This document shows positions 1 to 9,183 of a stretch of DNA of 64,000 bases, one piece after another. Below the pieces are notes generated by a model. It saw only the letters and a list, made by a program, of their open reading frames with translations, ran no database searches and was not told the DNA's origin. Numbering within the stretch: position 1 is the stretch's first letter; every line of letters starts with the position of its first letter. The position numbers and the translations under genes were made by a program. Where the stretch lies: the NCBI RefSeq assembly GCF_029917005.1, contig NZ_CP123967.1, positions 2,046,001-2,110,000 of the forward strand, read 5' to 3'. The stretch comes from Tessaracoccus lacteus (lineage in GTDB: Bacteria; Actinomycetota; Actinomycetes; Propionibacteriales; Propionibacteriaceae).

Positions 1-1241
1 GCGGCCGACAGGATGTCGCGGCCCCAGCGGGTCAGGGACCACGACGCGGCCGTCTCCTCAGCGGCCCGCTCCCCCGCCTCCAGCAGGACGGCGGTCAGGG
101 AGTCGGCGATCGCGACCTCCATGGCCTCGACCTTCGGCTCCCCCTTGAACCAGCCGGAGATCCGGTCGCGGATCGCGCTGATGCGCTCCTCGATCGAGCG
201 CATGAACTCGCCGGTGCCGACGAGGTCCTGCCAGCGGCTGAGGATCTCGCCGCGCAGGAGCGAGCCGTCTCCCGCCGCCTCCGCGACAGCCGCGGCGGCG
301 CGCTGGTAGGGAGCCACGGTCTCGCGGCGCAGCTCGGCCAGCGCGTCACGCTGGCGCTGCACTCCGGCGGTCAGCTCGGTGAGCTGCGCGTCGAGGGATC
401 GGACGGAGCCCGCGAGGCTCTGGACCGCGACCTGGGCGCGGGCGCCCGACTCGGAGGTCAGCTGGCCCAGCCACTGGCGGATGCCGGAGACGTCGCCGGG
501 GGGCACCATGCCGTCGGACGGCAGCGCCCGCTCGGCGACGGCGAACAGCTTCGCCTGCGGCAGGCCCCGCTCGGAGAGCAGCTGCGACAGATGGCCGCCG
601 ATGTCGGTGATCGCGCCGGGTGGGCAGCGGTTCACGATGACGGCGACGACGGTGTTGCGCTCGGCGGCGGTGGCGAGGTACTCCCACGGCACGGCGTCGG
701 CGTAGCGCGCGGCGGAGGTGACGAACAGCCACAGGTCGGCGGCGAAGAGCAGCTGCCGCGCGAGGCTGCGGTTGGCGTCGTCGATCGAGTCGATGTCGGG
801 GGCATCTAGCAGCGCCAGGCCGGGCGGGAGTGCCTCGGTGGCGACGATGTGCAGAGCGCGGGAGTCGTGCAGCTGCGTGTCGGTGCGGACGAGGTCGGGC
901 AGGACGTGTTCGGTGCGGAACCACGCCTCGTCGCTCGGGTGGCACACCAGCACCGGCGACTTCGTGGTCGGGCGCAGCACGCCGGGTCTGGTCACCTGGG
1001 CGCGCAGGATCGAGTTGACGAGCGTCGATTTGCCGGCGCCGGTCGAGCCGCCGACGACGGCCAGCAGCGGGGCGTCAAGGCGCGCTGCGCGGGGCAGGAG
1101 GTAGTCGCGGACCTGGTGGGCCATCGAGCCCGCGAGCGAACGCAGCGCCTCGGCCCCCTCGATCGGCAGCGGGAACTGCGCGAGCGGCAGCGTCGCGTCG
1201 AGGCGGCGGAAGGCAGCGGTCAGCTGCTCGGCGCCGCTCAT
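1..1241 (-). CDS. Dynamin-like/ABC-type GTPase domain protein (C-terminus off window)
   Basis: The minus frame stays open from an ATG at 1241 to the left edge, so the product is cut after about 413 residues. Near residue 65 there is a P-loop, GGSTGAGKST, followed about 70 residues later by LLDAPDID, a DxxG-like switch motif. This fits a dynamin-superfamily GTPase. The part after the G domain is helical and charged. The start overlaps the stop of the upstream PrsW gene as ATGA, so the two are probably translationally coupled. The role is unknown; relatives act at membranes. The family call rests on the P-loop and layout only. Confidence 0.75.
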   Translation of the reverse strand, partial: MSGAEQLTAAFRRLDATLPLAQFPLPIEGAEALRSLAGSMAHQVRDYLLPRAARLDAPLLAVVGGSTGAGKSTLVNSILRAQVTRPGVLRPTTKSPVLVCHPSDEAWFRTEHVLPDLVRTDTQLHDSRALHIVATEALPPGLALLDAPDIDSIDDANRSLARQLLFAADLWLFVTSAARYADAVPWEYLATAAERNTVVAVIVNRCPPGAITDIGGHLSQLLSERGLPQAKLFAVAERALPSDGMVPPGDVSGIRQWLGQLTSESGARAQVAVQSLAGSVRSLDAQLTELTAGVQRQRDALAELRRETVAPYQRAAAAVAEAAGDGSLLRGEILSRWQDLVGTGEFMRSIEERISAIRDRISGWFKGEPKVEAMEVAIADSLTAVLLEAGERAAEETAASWSLTRWGRDILSA

Positions 1242-2629
1242 CGAGGTGCCGGCCAGTTGCCGCCGACGCCGGCCGGGCCGGGTGCGACGGGGGGCGGGTA
1301 GGCGTCGGTCAGCTGTCCCTGCGGGAGGTGCCCGCCCGTCGGGGGCGGCACAGCGCGGCGGCGGCGTCGGGGCGGGAGGACCTTGAGTCCGCGGTAGTCG
1401 CTCAGCGCCTTCCCCCCGACGGCCAGCTGGTTGATCTCGGTGATCAGCTCGTGCGCGCGGTCGTCGCCCGGGCCGGCGACCGTGCCGCGGGCCATGGAGT
1501 TGCGCAGGTAGGCCAGCTCGGTGGCCCTGCGCAGCAGCCTGGTGGTCTGCCACCACACGCGGGGGCCGCGGAAGATGGAGAACCAGATCAGCTTGATGCG
1601 GCGCAGCGGGCCGCCGTAGAGCTCGACCTGGCGCGGCGTGAGCCAGCCGGCGCGCTGGTAGTCACCCAGCCGGGCCTTGAGGATCTGGCCGTTGCCCACC
1701 ACGCTGACGATCAGCGAGATGACGATGACCGCCACCAGCGCCAGTGCCAGGTAGTACGGGAACATCAGCGCCGAGGTCGAGTTCGTCGACGACAGGCCGT
1801 TGAAGAGCATGTGGCCAGCGCAGGCGAGCATGAATCCGCCCAGCGGGGCGAGCACGCGGACGATCTTGCTGCGGGCGCCCAGCCCGATGACCAGCCCGGA
1901 GGCGGTCAGGATCGTGAACAGCGGGTGACCGAAGGACGTGTAGACCCCGCGCAGCATCACCAGCTGCACCATCGTCGCCTCGGGGTCGGCGATGGTGATG
2001 TCGTGCGTGGCCTGCATCCACACACGCGAGTAGTAGATGATGTTCTCGGTGAAGGCGAAGCCGACGGCCGAGAGCCCGGCGAGCGCGACCATCGACAGGC
2101 GCGAGACCACCTTGTTGCGCCACAGCACCACGAGCAGGATCAGGATGGTCGCCTTGGCGAACTCTTCGACGAACGGCGCGGAGAACACCGCGGCGCGCGA
2201 GCCCGAGTCCGAGTTGGCCTCGGTCGTCGCCATCATCTCGCCGGCCCACGAGTTGACGTAGATCGAGAACCAGGTGGCGGCGCAGGCGCCCCAGCCGAAT
2301 GTGAGCAGCCATACCAGCGGGTTCGACGTGCGGAACCGGTCGAGCCAGATGAACAGGGCCGAGTAGGCCATGGCCGTCCACATCGCGTAGAACGCGGCCC
2401 GGCGGAACGCCTCGTTGCTGATGCCCAGCGTCATCGAGCCGTCCTCGAAGGTCTCGGACGGGCTGAGCAGCCAGTACTGGTCGACGAGGCAGTAGGCGTA
2501 GAAGGGGATCAGCACCACAGCGAGCCAGAACAACGGGCTGCGCAGCAGCCGCGAGTACCACCGGCGCTTCACGGGCTCCTCGGGCAGGCCGTTCAGCCAC
2601 CGGTCCCGGGAGGCATCAGCTGTAGTCAT
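1238..2629 (-). CDS. PrsW family intramembrane metalloprotease
   Basis: A 463-residue multi-pass membrane protein. The PrsW signature motifs are visible in order: FVEEFAK in one helix, FTENIIYYS in the next, then GHPLF and CAGHMLFN, which supply the conserved glutamates and histidines. PrsW proteases cleave membrane-bound substrates such as anti-sigma factors in the bilayer. I chose the ATG at 2629 (MTTADASRDR). The frame continues upstream across tRNA-Lys and the DUF1801 region, which cannot be coding in this frame. The first membrane helix follows within about 35 residues of this start. The C-terminal part is cytosolic and ends in a Pro-rich tail. The stop overlaps the GTPase gene start. 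Confidence 0.9.
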   Translation of the reverse strand: MTTADASRDRWLNGLPEEPVKRRWYSRLLRSPLFWLAVVLIPFYAYCLVDQYWLLSPSETFEDGSMTLGISNEAFRRAAFYAMWTAMAYSALFIWLDRFRTSNPLVWLLTFGWGACAATWFSIYVNSWAGEMMATTEANSDSGSRAAVFSAPFVEEFAKATILILLVVLWRNKVVSRLSMVALAGLSAVGFAFTENIIYYSRVWMQATHDITIADPEATMVQLVMLRGVYTSFGHPLFTILTASGLVIGLGARSKIVRVLAPLGGFMLACAGHMLFNGLSSTNSTSALMFPYYLALALVAVIVISLIVSVVGNGQILKARLGDYQRAGWLTPRQVELYGGPLRRIKLIWFSIFRGPRVWWQTTRLLRRATELAYLRNSMARGTVAGPGDDRAHELITEINQLAVGGKALSDYRGLKVLPPRRRRRAVPPPTGGHLPQGQLTDAYPPPVAPGPAGVGGNWPAPR

Positions 2630-2683
2630 GATGCGGCCAAGACTAGCGGGCCCCCACCACCGTCCCCCGGATAGGCTTCCAGC

Positions 2684-3283
2684 ATGCGAAGCTTCTTCGA
2701 CGCCATGACTCCCTGGCCCCGCAAGGAGGGCGCGCTGCACGTTTACGCGCTGCCCGACGACGACACCCGCGACACCCTGGCCGCTCTCTCCGAGCGCCTC
2801 GACGGCATCGACGGCCTCCCCCGGATGCCGCTGCCCTGGCTGCACCTGACCGTGACCCGCTACGGCCAGTTCGACGGCATCGGGTCGATGCCGCTGCAGG
2901 ACCTGGCCGAGGCGATCGACCAGGAACTCGTCGGCGTCGGCCCGTTCGACATCGAGCTGGGCGCGCCCACCGTGTCCGGGAACACTGTGACGTGTGAGGC
3001 CCCCTCGGTCCCCGAATGGGAGCGGCTGGTGTCCGGGGTCCGGCGCGCCGTCAGCGTGCTGGGCGACGACGAGGAGCTGCCGTCTGCGCCACACGGCCCG
3101 CACGTGACGCTGGCCTACGCCAACGGCGACGTCGACGACGCGCTGGTCGCCGAGCGCCTGGCCGACGCGCCCGCCGTCGGGACCCTGCGGATCGACCGGG
3201 TGTTCCTGGTCTCCGTCACCGTCCGCCCCGAGCTGGGGTCGTTCGACTGGATGGAGCTGGCCAACTGGTCCCTGAAGAGCTGA
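2684..3283 (+). CDS. 2'-5' RNA ligase family protein (2H phosphoesterase)
   Basis: A 199-residue soluble protein with the two HxT/S motifs of the 2H superfamily: LHLTVTR near residue 52 and PHVTLAYAN near residue 138. The family hydrolyses or forms 2',5' or cyclic phosphate bonds in RNA or nucleotides; the substrate here is unknown. The gene is divergent from prsW, whose start lies 55 bases away, so the two promoters share a short intergenic region. A second, distinct 2H protein is encoded at 60902-61462. Confidence 0.85.
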   Translation: MRSFFDAMTPWPRKEGALHVYALPDDDTRDTLAALSERLDGIDGLPRMPLPWLHLTVTRYGQFDGIGSMPLQDLAEAIDQELVGVGPFDIELGAPTVSGNTVTCEAPSVPEWERLVSGVRRAVSVLGDDEELPSAPHGPHVTLAYANGDVDDALVAERLADAPAVGTLRIDRVFLVSVTVRPELGSFDWMELANWSLKS

Positions 3284-3311
3284 CCAACGCCACCCGTCGA
3301 GCACAAGAATG

Positions 3312-3338
3312 CGTATATCGGACCCCGTGCGATATACG
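3312..3338. repeat. 9-bp perfect inverted repeat, possible operator or terminator
   Basis: CGTATATCG at 3312-3320 and CGATATACG at 3330-3338 are perfect arms around a 9-base spacer, just after the 2H phosphoesterase stop. The AT-rich arms stand out in this GC-rich DNA. There is no T-tract, so an operator-like site or processing stem is as likely as a terminator. Confidence 0.35.
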
Positions 3339-3375
3339 GACAGCAACCCCGCCCCAGGCATCCTTGTGAACACGA

Positions 3376-3407
3376 AAGAGCCCCGGTTCATATGAACCGG
3401 GGCTCTT
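3376..3407 (-). terminator. Strong palindromic terminator after tRNA-Lys
   Basis: A perfect inverted repeat AAGAGCCCCGGTTC / GAACCGGGGCTCTT around ATAT, followed on the minus strand by TTTCGTGTT. It lies 8 bases beyond the 3' end of tRNA-Lys. It could also stop plus-strand transcription from the 2H phosphoesterase gene. Confidence 0.75.
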
Positions 3408-3414
3408 CGTTTCG

Positions 3415-3487
<73 letters not shown>

Positions 3488-3564
3488 GCGGCGAGATGTA
3501 ACTCTAGACCGCCTCGTGGCGGGATGTCCAATCGGGCGGTCCGCGGAGCCCGATCCGGACCTTC

Positions 3565-4017
3565 TCAGGCCGTGCCGACTGCGCGTCGGATCAACTCGGC
3601 GATCCTCACCTCGTCCGCCTGCTCCAGGTGATCGATGGCGAAGTAGACGGGCCACATGGGGCCGTCGTCGAGCGCGGCCGAGTCGTTGAATCCGAGAGTC
3701 GAGTACCGGGCGCCGAACTTCACGCGGGGCTGGAAGAACAGCACGACCTGACCGGCGTCGTCGGTGTAGGCGGGGAACCCGTACCAGGTCTTGGACCCCA
3801 GCTTTGGGGCGTTCTCCTTGACTAGGGCATGGAGCCGCTCGGCGATGGCGCGGTCGTCGTCGGGCATGGCCGCGATGGCGTCCAGGCACACCTGTTCCAG
3901 CGCGGCGGCCTTGTCGGCGGCCCTCTGCGCCGCCTTCTCCGCACGCAGTTCCGCGGCGCGCGACTTCATCGCGGCCTTCTCATCGGCGCTGAACTCGGCG
4001 CCCGCCTTCTCGGCCAT
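3565..4017 (-). CDS. DUF1801 domain-containing protein
   Basis: 150 residues. The N-terminal 50 residues are a charged Ala/Lys/Glu helix. The rest is a DUF1801 (YdhG/iron-chaperone-like) fold, with GSKTWYGFPAY, then VVLFFQPRVKFGARYSTLGF. The domain occurs in small proteins of poorly defined function. I chose the ATG at 4017, preceded by GGGAGG at a good distance; the frame runs further upstream without a better start. It is the last chromosome-like gene before the mobile region. Confidence 0.8.
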   Translation of the reverse strand: MAEKAGAEFSADEKAAMKSRAAELRAEKAAQRAADKAAALEQVCLDAIAAMPDDDRAIAERLHALVKENAPKLGSKTWYGFPAYTDDAGQVVLFFQPRVKFGARYSTLGFNDSAALDDGPMWPVYFAIDHLEQADEVRIAELIRRAVGTA

Positions 4018-4166
4018 GGGATCCTCCCTGTGATCGGCTGCGCCGATTCTGGCACGGCATCGGTCCGGAGAACTCGGCACGGCGCACCCACCGACACCAG
4101 GATGTCGGTACTCGAAGCCGTGCCCTGCCACGACCCTCGTTCCACGAGATCATCGAGACTGGTGAA

Positions 4167-4643
4167 CTACCTGGAGTGAGTTGCGGGTCGTCCCCACCAA
4201 CTACGCAGGCTGGTGCGGCAGCCGCTCGCCAAGTCAGCTGGCGCGGGCCCGCCAATCGGAGGACCATTGGTCCGCAGCGATATACATGTGGCGATAGATG
4301 AGAGACGTTTCCACGAGTCGACGAGCGTCTGGTTACCTGAGAGCCGACAGAGCTGCTCGTGCAAGGCGAGGTCGATGTCCAGCGCCCCGATGAATGTCCG
4401 GCCCGGCTCGTCTGTGGGGAGGGCCCGTCGCAGTCTCGAGGCGTAGTCGACACGATTGGGAGAGGACATGAGCTCTCGGAGAGCGAGGCGTTCGAGCCCC
4501 GCCCGCACACGGTAGACCTCAGCGATCTCCCAGTCGTCGGGAATGTGGACCTGCAGCGTGCCGCGGACGCCCCCCCGTGACCAGGCGGGTCCAGACCCCC
4601 GCCGAGCTCGCTGCCGCTGTGGCATCGACACCGAGTGAGTCAC
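4167..4643 (-). pseudogene. FCD-domain (GntR family) regulator remnant
   Basis: The frame encodes an FCD-like ligand-binding stretch: IAEVYRVRAGLERLALREL, then DIDLALHEQLCRLSGNQ. The winged-helix half that should precede it is missing, and the C-terminal third drifts into unrelated sequence ending WWGRPATHSR. So the gene is broken at both ends. It sits at the probable left boundary of the mobile region, which fits damage by insertion. Confidence 0.6.
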
Positions 4644-4730
4644 GTGAAGGCCGTATCAATCTTTTGGTTGATCTTTGTTTCAGCCTCTTCCGCGATGTTC
4701 AGGATCGCCGCCCCTGGTGGAGTTGATGGC

Positions 4731-6830
4731 ATGTCAGGTTCTCTAGTGCGTTCGCGCATCTCTGATCGGTTGACCTCGCGTGGTGGCGCGTGGATCGCTC
4801 TCGGTGTCGCTGTCCTCGTGATGGTGATGCTGTTCGGTATTCTCGGCGGCGCGCAGGCACCGGCGCGCACCGGGCAGGCTCCGGTGGGTTCGGAGTCGAT
4901 GCAGGTGAGCGAGCTGATGGAGCAGTTCCCGAACGCGGGTCGCCAGTCGGTGCTCGTGGTGGCCTCCCGCGAGGATGGCTCGGAGCTTTCAGACGCGGAT
5001 GTTGATGCCCTCACGGTTCTGCTTCCGGTGCTGGATGCGCAGGCGGCAGGCGAGTCATCGGGGCCGATGGTGAGCGAGGATGGGCGGGCTGCGGTTCTCG
5101 TCACTCCGATCACCGTCGGTGCGGACAATTCCGAGACTGCGGAGGTCATCAAGGAACTGCGGGGCGAGGTCAGCGCGAACGCCCCGGTCGGGCTGGTGCT
5201 GCACGTCACGGGTGGCCCGGCGTTCGGCGCGGACGTTGCGGCGGCGTTCGAGGGCGCGGACTTCACGCTGCTGCTGGTGACGATCCTGATCGTGGCGATC
5301 CTGTTGATCGTCACCTACCGTTCGCCGGTGCTATGGCTGCTCCCGCTGATCGTGGTCGCCCTGGCCGACGGGCTCGCCGGACGGGTCGCCGCGGCGGCGG
5401 GGTCGATCTGGAATCTGGAGTTTGATGCGGGCATCGTGAGCGTGCTCGTGTTCGGTGCGGGCACGAACTACGCCCTGCTGCTGATCTCCCGGTATCGGGA
5501 GGAGCTGCAGCGCACCGCGGACGATCGCGCAGCGCTCAGCACGGCGTGGCGCAAGACGGCGCCCGCGATCCTCGCCTCGAACTTCACGGTGGTGCTCGCA
5601 CTGCTCACCCTGTTGTTCGCAACAATCCCGATGACGCGCGGCCTCGGCGTTCCGGCCGCGCTCGGGCTTCTGATCGCGCTGGCCGCGGTGCTGTTCCTGC
5701 TGCCGCCGTTCCTCGCGGTGTGCGGGCGCCGAGTGTTCTGGCCGTTCATCCCGCGCCCGGGACAAGAAGGCAATCAGGGGCGGGCCTGGCGCGCGGTCGC
5801 CTCTCAGGTGTCGGAGCGTCCCGTGGTGAGCCTGCTGGCGGGGTTCGCGCTGCTCGCGGTCATGACGACCGGACTGTTTGGCACTTCGGTCGGCTTGGAC
5901 CAGTTGGAGAAGTTCCGGGTGCAGTCGGAGTCCGCGACGGGTTTGGAGACGTTGTCGGCGCATTTTCCGCCGGGTGAGGCGCAGCCGATCTGGATCATCA
6001 CTGACAGCGAGGCTGCGGGCGAGGTCGCAGCAGCCGCAAGCGAGGTCGAGGGTGTCGTGCGCGCCCATCCCGCCGGCACCACAGATGACGGCTCGTTGAC
6101 GAAGGTGATGGTGACCAGCGAGTACTCGCCCGGCACGGAACTGAGCCTGGCCCAGATCAACTCTCTGCGCGAGGCTGTGCACCCGGTCGAGGGAGCGGAT
6201 GCATTGGTGGGCGGCGCGGTCGCCACTGAACTGGATGCGCGGGCTGGCAACGAGCATGACCTGCTGCTGATCGCGCCGCTGGTGCTCGCGGTGAGCTTCC
6301 TCGTGCTGCTGTTCCTGCTGCGCTCGTTGGTCGCGCCCGTGCTGTTGCTCTTGGTGAACCTCGCCAGCGCGGTCGCTGCGATCGGGGCGGGGGCATGGCT
6401 GAGCCGGGTGCTGTTCGGCCAACAGGCCCTTGACCTCCAGGTGCCGATCCTTGCGTTCCTGTTCCTGGTCGCCCTCGGCATCGACTACACGATCTTCCTG
6501 GTCCATCGGGCACGAACCGAGGCCACGCGGTTGGGGACGCGTGCGGGCATGGTCGAGGCGGTCGCGCACACCGGCAGCGTCATCACGAGCGCAGGCATCG
6601 TGCTCGCCGCCGTGTTCGCCGCGCTCGGCGTGCTGCCGCTGGTCACCCTCGGACAGCTCGGCCTCATCGTCGGCATTGGCGTGCTGGTGGACACCCTCGT
6701 GGTGCGCACCGCGATCGTGCCCGCGATCTTCAGCCTCATCGGGGATCGCATCTGGTGGCCAGGACAGCTGCATGCCCGCCAGGGAGAATCGACTCATGAG
6801 TCTCGTACACCTTCCATTGACGTCCACTGA
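4731..6830 (+). CDS. MMPL family transporter
   Basis: A 699-residue RND-type membrane protein. It has one N-terminal helix, a periplasmic-type loop, then a block of helices including the MMPL pattern YRSPVLWLLP and VLVFGAGTNYALLLISRYREEL. A second loop and a second block containing FLVALGIDYTIFLVHRARTE follow. Actinobacterial MMPL proteins export lipids or drugs using the proton gradient. I chose the ATG at 4731 with GGTGGAG upstream; the frame is open to 4635 but that stretch does not look coding. It overlaps the start of the histidine kinase gene by about 35 bases, so the sensor pair probably controls this pump. Confidence 0.88.
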   Translation: MSGSLVRSRISDRLTSRGGAWIALGVAVLVMVMLFGILGGAQAPARTGQAPVGSESMQVSELMEQFPNAGRQSVLVVASREDGSELSDADVDALTVLLPVLDAQAAGESSGPMVSEDGRAAVLVTPITVGADNSETAEVIKELRGEVSANAPVGLVLHVTGGPAFGADVAAAFEGADFTLLLVTILIVAILLIVTYRSPVLWLLPLIVVALADGLAGRVAAAAGSIWNLEFDAGIVSVLVFGAGTNYALLLISRYREELQRTADDRAALSTAWRKTAPAILASNFTVVLALLTLLFATIPMTRGLGVPAALGLLIALAAVLFLLPPFLAVCGRRVFWPFIPRPGQEGNQGRAWRAVASQVSERPVVSLLAGFALLAVMTTGLFGTSVGLDQLEKFRVQSESATGLETLSAHFPPGEAQPIWIITDSEAAGEVAAAASEVEGVVRAHPAGTTDDGSLTKVMVTSEYSPGTELSLAQINSLREAVHPVEGADALVGGAVATELDARAGNEHDLLLIAPLVLAVSFLVLLFLLRSLVAPVLLLLVNLASAVAAIGAGAWLSRVLFGQQALDLQVPILAFLFLVALGIDYTIFLVHRARTEATRLGTRAGMVEAVAHTGSVITSAGIVLAAVFAALGVLPLVTLGQLGLIVGIGVLVDTLVVRTAIVPAIFSLIGDRIWWPGQLHARQGESTHESRTPSIDVH

Positions 6831-8079
6831 CCCGCCCAGCCCGGCCGTCGCGGGGACGACGGTACGGGCGATGACGATCGGTCAGCACCTCATGGCGGTC
6901 GTGCTGACCGCCATCGGGGTCATCCGCGCTATCGGCGACGGGGTCGGGATGCCTGCGGCGATCATCTCGGGCATCGCGATCCTCGCCTGGCACACCGCCG
7001 GCACGATCCTGCCGTCGAAGACCCGGTCACGCAGCGTGGCGGTGTGGTGGCTGCTCGGGTTCGCCGCAATCTGGATCGCCGCGGTCGCGGTCTCCGCCGA
7101 GTTCGTCTGGCTCGCGTTCCTGCTCTGGCTGCTCGCCGGGCACCTGCTGCCGCTCCGCTGGGGGCTGCTGTTCTCGGGCTTCGTGCTCGCTGTCGTGATC
7201 GTCGCCCCGATCCTGCACCACGGCACTACAAGCTATGCCAACATCTTCGGGCCGCTCATCGGCGGCATCTTCGCCTTCGGCATCTCACGCGGCTACCTGC
7301 AACTGCTCCGTGACGCCGCGGAGAGGGAACGTCTCGTCGCCTCGCTTACCCGACTCCAGGCCGAGACCGCCGAGCTGCAGGACGAACTCGCGCTCGCCCA
7401 ACGCCACTCGGGTGCCATCGCCGAACGCGCCCGCATCTCCCGCGACATCCACGACACCATCGCTCAGGCGCTCTCCTCGATCCGGCTCCTCGCCCACGCC
7501 GGAGCCGGCCGCACTGACGACCCAGACGCAGCGCGCACCCTCGCACAGGTTGAGACCCTTGCCGGTGACAGCCTCGCCGATGTGCGCCGCATCGTCGCCG
7601 CGCTCGCCCCTGTGGAACTCGACGACGACGCCCTCGCCTCCGCACTACAACGGATGCTCGACCGTGTCCGCGACGAGACCGGGCTCCAAGGTGAGCTGCA
7701 TGTGGACGACTCGATGCCGATCCTGCCGACCGAGGTCGAAGTCGCACTCCTGCGCACCGCACAGTCGGCCCTCGCGAACGTGCGCCTCCACGCCAGAGCA
7801 TCCCGTGTCATCATGAGCCTCATCGACGCCGACGACACCGTGCGGCTCGATATCATCGACGACGGCACAGGCTTCGACCAGCCCGCCTGGGAACAGGACG
7901 CCGATGCCGGATCGAGCTACGGCCTGCGTTTCATGCGAGCCCGCCTCCGCGAACTCGGCGGCGGCCTCGACCTCGAGAGCACGCCTGGTGAGGGCACCGC
8001 GCTCTCCATCCATCTCCCGATCCGTCCGGGCCCAGTCTCGGTCACCGTTGCCGACACCACCACAGAGGAGATGCCATGA
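6796..8079 (+). CDS. Sensor histidine kinase (NarL/DesK type)
   Basis: 427 residues. Five or six membrane helices come first, then a coiled segment around residues 175-205. A HisKA_3 dimerisation box follows (ARISRDIHDTIAQALSSIRL, phospho-acceptor His). A HATPase domain ends the protein, with AQSALANVRLHA in the N box and DDGTGFD in the G1 box. The start at 6796 has AGGGAG ten bases upstream and overlaps the MMPL gene; an alternative ATG lies at 6871. It partners the response regulator that starts within its stop codon. The signal is unknown, possibly envelope-active compounds given the efflux neighbours. Confidence 0.88.
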   Translation: MSLVHLPLTSTDPPSPAVAGTTVRAMTIGQHLMAVVLTAIGVIRAIGDGVGMPAAIISGIAILAWHTAGTILPSKTRSRSVAVWWLLGFAAIWIAAVAVSAEFVWLAFLLWLLAGHLLPLRWGLLFSGFVLAVVIVAPILHHGTTSYANIFGPLIGGIFAFGISRGYLQLLRDAAERERLVASLTRLQAETAELQDELALAQRHSGAIAERARISRDIHDTIAQALSSIRLLAHAGAGRTDDPDAARTLAQVETLAGDSLADVRRIVAALAPVELDDDALASALQRMLDRVRDETGLQGELHVDDSMPILPTEVEVALLRTAQSALANVRLHARASRVIMSLIDADDTVRLDIIDDGTGFDQPAWEQDADAGSSYGLRFMRARLRELGGGLDLESTPGEGTALSIHLPIRPGPVSVTVADTTTEEMP

Positions 8080-8696
8080 CCACCACCGTTCTCCTGGTCG
8101 ATGACCACCCGGTCGTGCGCAGCGGGCTCCGTGCCGTACTCGATGCGGCGGAGACTCTGAAGGTCGTCGGGGAAGCCGCCACCGGCGAAGAAGCCATCAC
8201 CCTGGCAGCGCACCTACAACCCGATGTGGTGCTCTGCGACTTACGCCTCGGCAACGGCATCGACGGCATCCAGACCACGACCGCACTCCGCGCCCTCGAC
8301 CCCGCCCCTGCGGTGCTCATCCTGACCACCTTCGATCGCGACGCCGAAATCCTCGGGGCAATCGAAGCAGGAGCAGCGGGCTACCTCCTCAAGGAGGTCG
8401 ATCCTGAGGTCATCATCGACGGCATCCACCGCGCCGCCGCCGGCGACACGGTGCTCGCCCCCGATCTCGCCTCCCGGGTACTCAAGGGCATGCGCAGTCC
8501 GCTCCCGAAACTCACCGACCGCGAGATCGACGTGCTCCGTCTCCTCGCAACCGGATCGGCGAACAAGGAGATCGCCCGCACCCTCTTCGTCACCGAGGCC
8601 ACCGTCAAGAGTCACCTCGTCCACATCTTCACCAAGCTCGGCGTCGACAGCCGCTCCCGCGCGATCCATGTTGCGCAGGAGACCGGCCTGATCTGA
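8076..8696 (+). CDS. LuxR/NarL family response regulator
   Basis: 206 residues. The receiver domain has the acidic pair in LLVDDHP and the phospho-acceptor in VVLCDLRLG. The C-terminal LuxR helix-turn-helix is LTDREIDVLRLLATG through TVKSHLVHIFTKLGV. It overlaps the kinase stop as ATGA, a cognate two-component pair. It likely drives the surrounding efflux genes. Confidence 0.92.
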   Translation: MTTTVLLVDDHPVVRSGLRAVLDAAETLKVVGEAATGEEAITLAAHLQPDVVLCDLRLGNGIDGIQTTTALRALDPAPAVLILTTFDRDAEILGAIEAGAAGYLLKEVDPEVIIDGIHRAAAGDTVLAPDLASRVLKGMRSPLPKLTDREIDVLRLLATGSANKEIARTLFVTEATVKSHLVHIFTKLGVDSRSRAIHVAQETGLI

Positions 8697-8737
8697 CCGC
8701 GACCAGACATCCGCCCATCGAAAGGAATCCCTGACCC

Positions 8738-9181
8738 GTGAAGAGACTTCTCAACGCCTCGTTCATCTACATGCTCGCCGGTGTCGCCTCCGGCCTGTTC
8801 TACCGCGAGTTCACCAAGCTCAACGACTTCCCCGAGGGCCAGTTCACGCAGCTCGGCCTCGCCCACACGCACCTGCTGACCCTCGGGTTCATCGTGTTGC
8901 TGATCGTGCTCGCCCTCGAAAAGGTCTTCACGATCTCCCGCAGCCCCAAGCTATTCGCCTGGTTCTTCTGGCTCTACAACGCCGGATTGATCCTCACCTC
9001 CGCGATGCTCATCTGGCACGGCACCCTAACCGTCCTCGGTAAGGAATCGAACGCGATGATCGCGGGGATCGCAGGGCTGGGGCACATCGCGATCACGGCA
9101 GGCATGATCGTCTTCTTCGTCGCGCTCCGCCGCGCCGTTACCGGCCGCACGCCGGTGCCCGCCGAAGCCGCGGCGGCCTGA
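8738..9181 (+). CDS. DUF2871 domain-containing membrane protein
   Basis: 147 residues with four hydrophobic helices. Recognisable features are the GLFYREFTK start region and the conserved LGLAHTHLLTLGF histidine motif of DUF2871. Function is unknown. It starts 42 bases after the response regulator, with GAAAGGAA upstream, and ends 2 bases before the MFS gene, so it is part of this operon. Confidence 0.8.
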   Translation: MKRLLNASFIYMLAGVASGLFYREFTKLNDFPEGQFTQLGLAHTHLLTLGFIVLLIVLALEKVFTISRSPKLFAWFFWLYNAGLILTSAMLIWHGTLTVLGKESNAMIAGIAGLGHIAITAGMIVFFVALRRAVTGRTPVPAEAAAA

Positions 9182-9183
9182 CC

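Noticed and set aside
1328-2674. 448-residue plus-strand frame over the prsW gene
   Set aside because: It is an antisense frame of the GC-rich prsW gene, rich in Arg, Gln, Asp and His, with no recognisable domain.
4167-4643. Intact GntR regulator
   Set aside because: Only FCD-type sequence is present; the DNA-binding half is missing and the C-terminus is not FCD.
5331-6827. Long minus-strand frame opposite the MMPL gene
   Set aside because: Shadow of the MMPL gene: composition is Gln/Arg/His/Asp-rich and no start site or motif is present.
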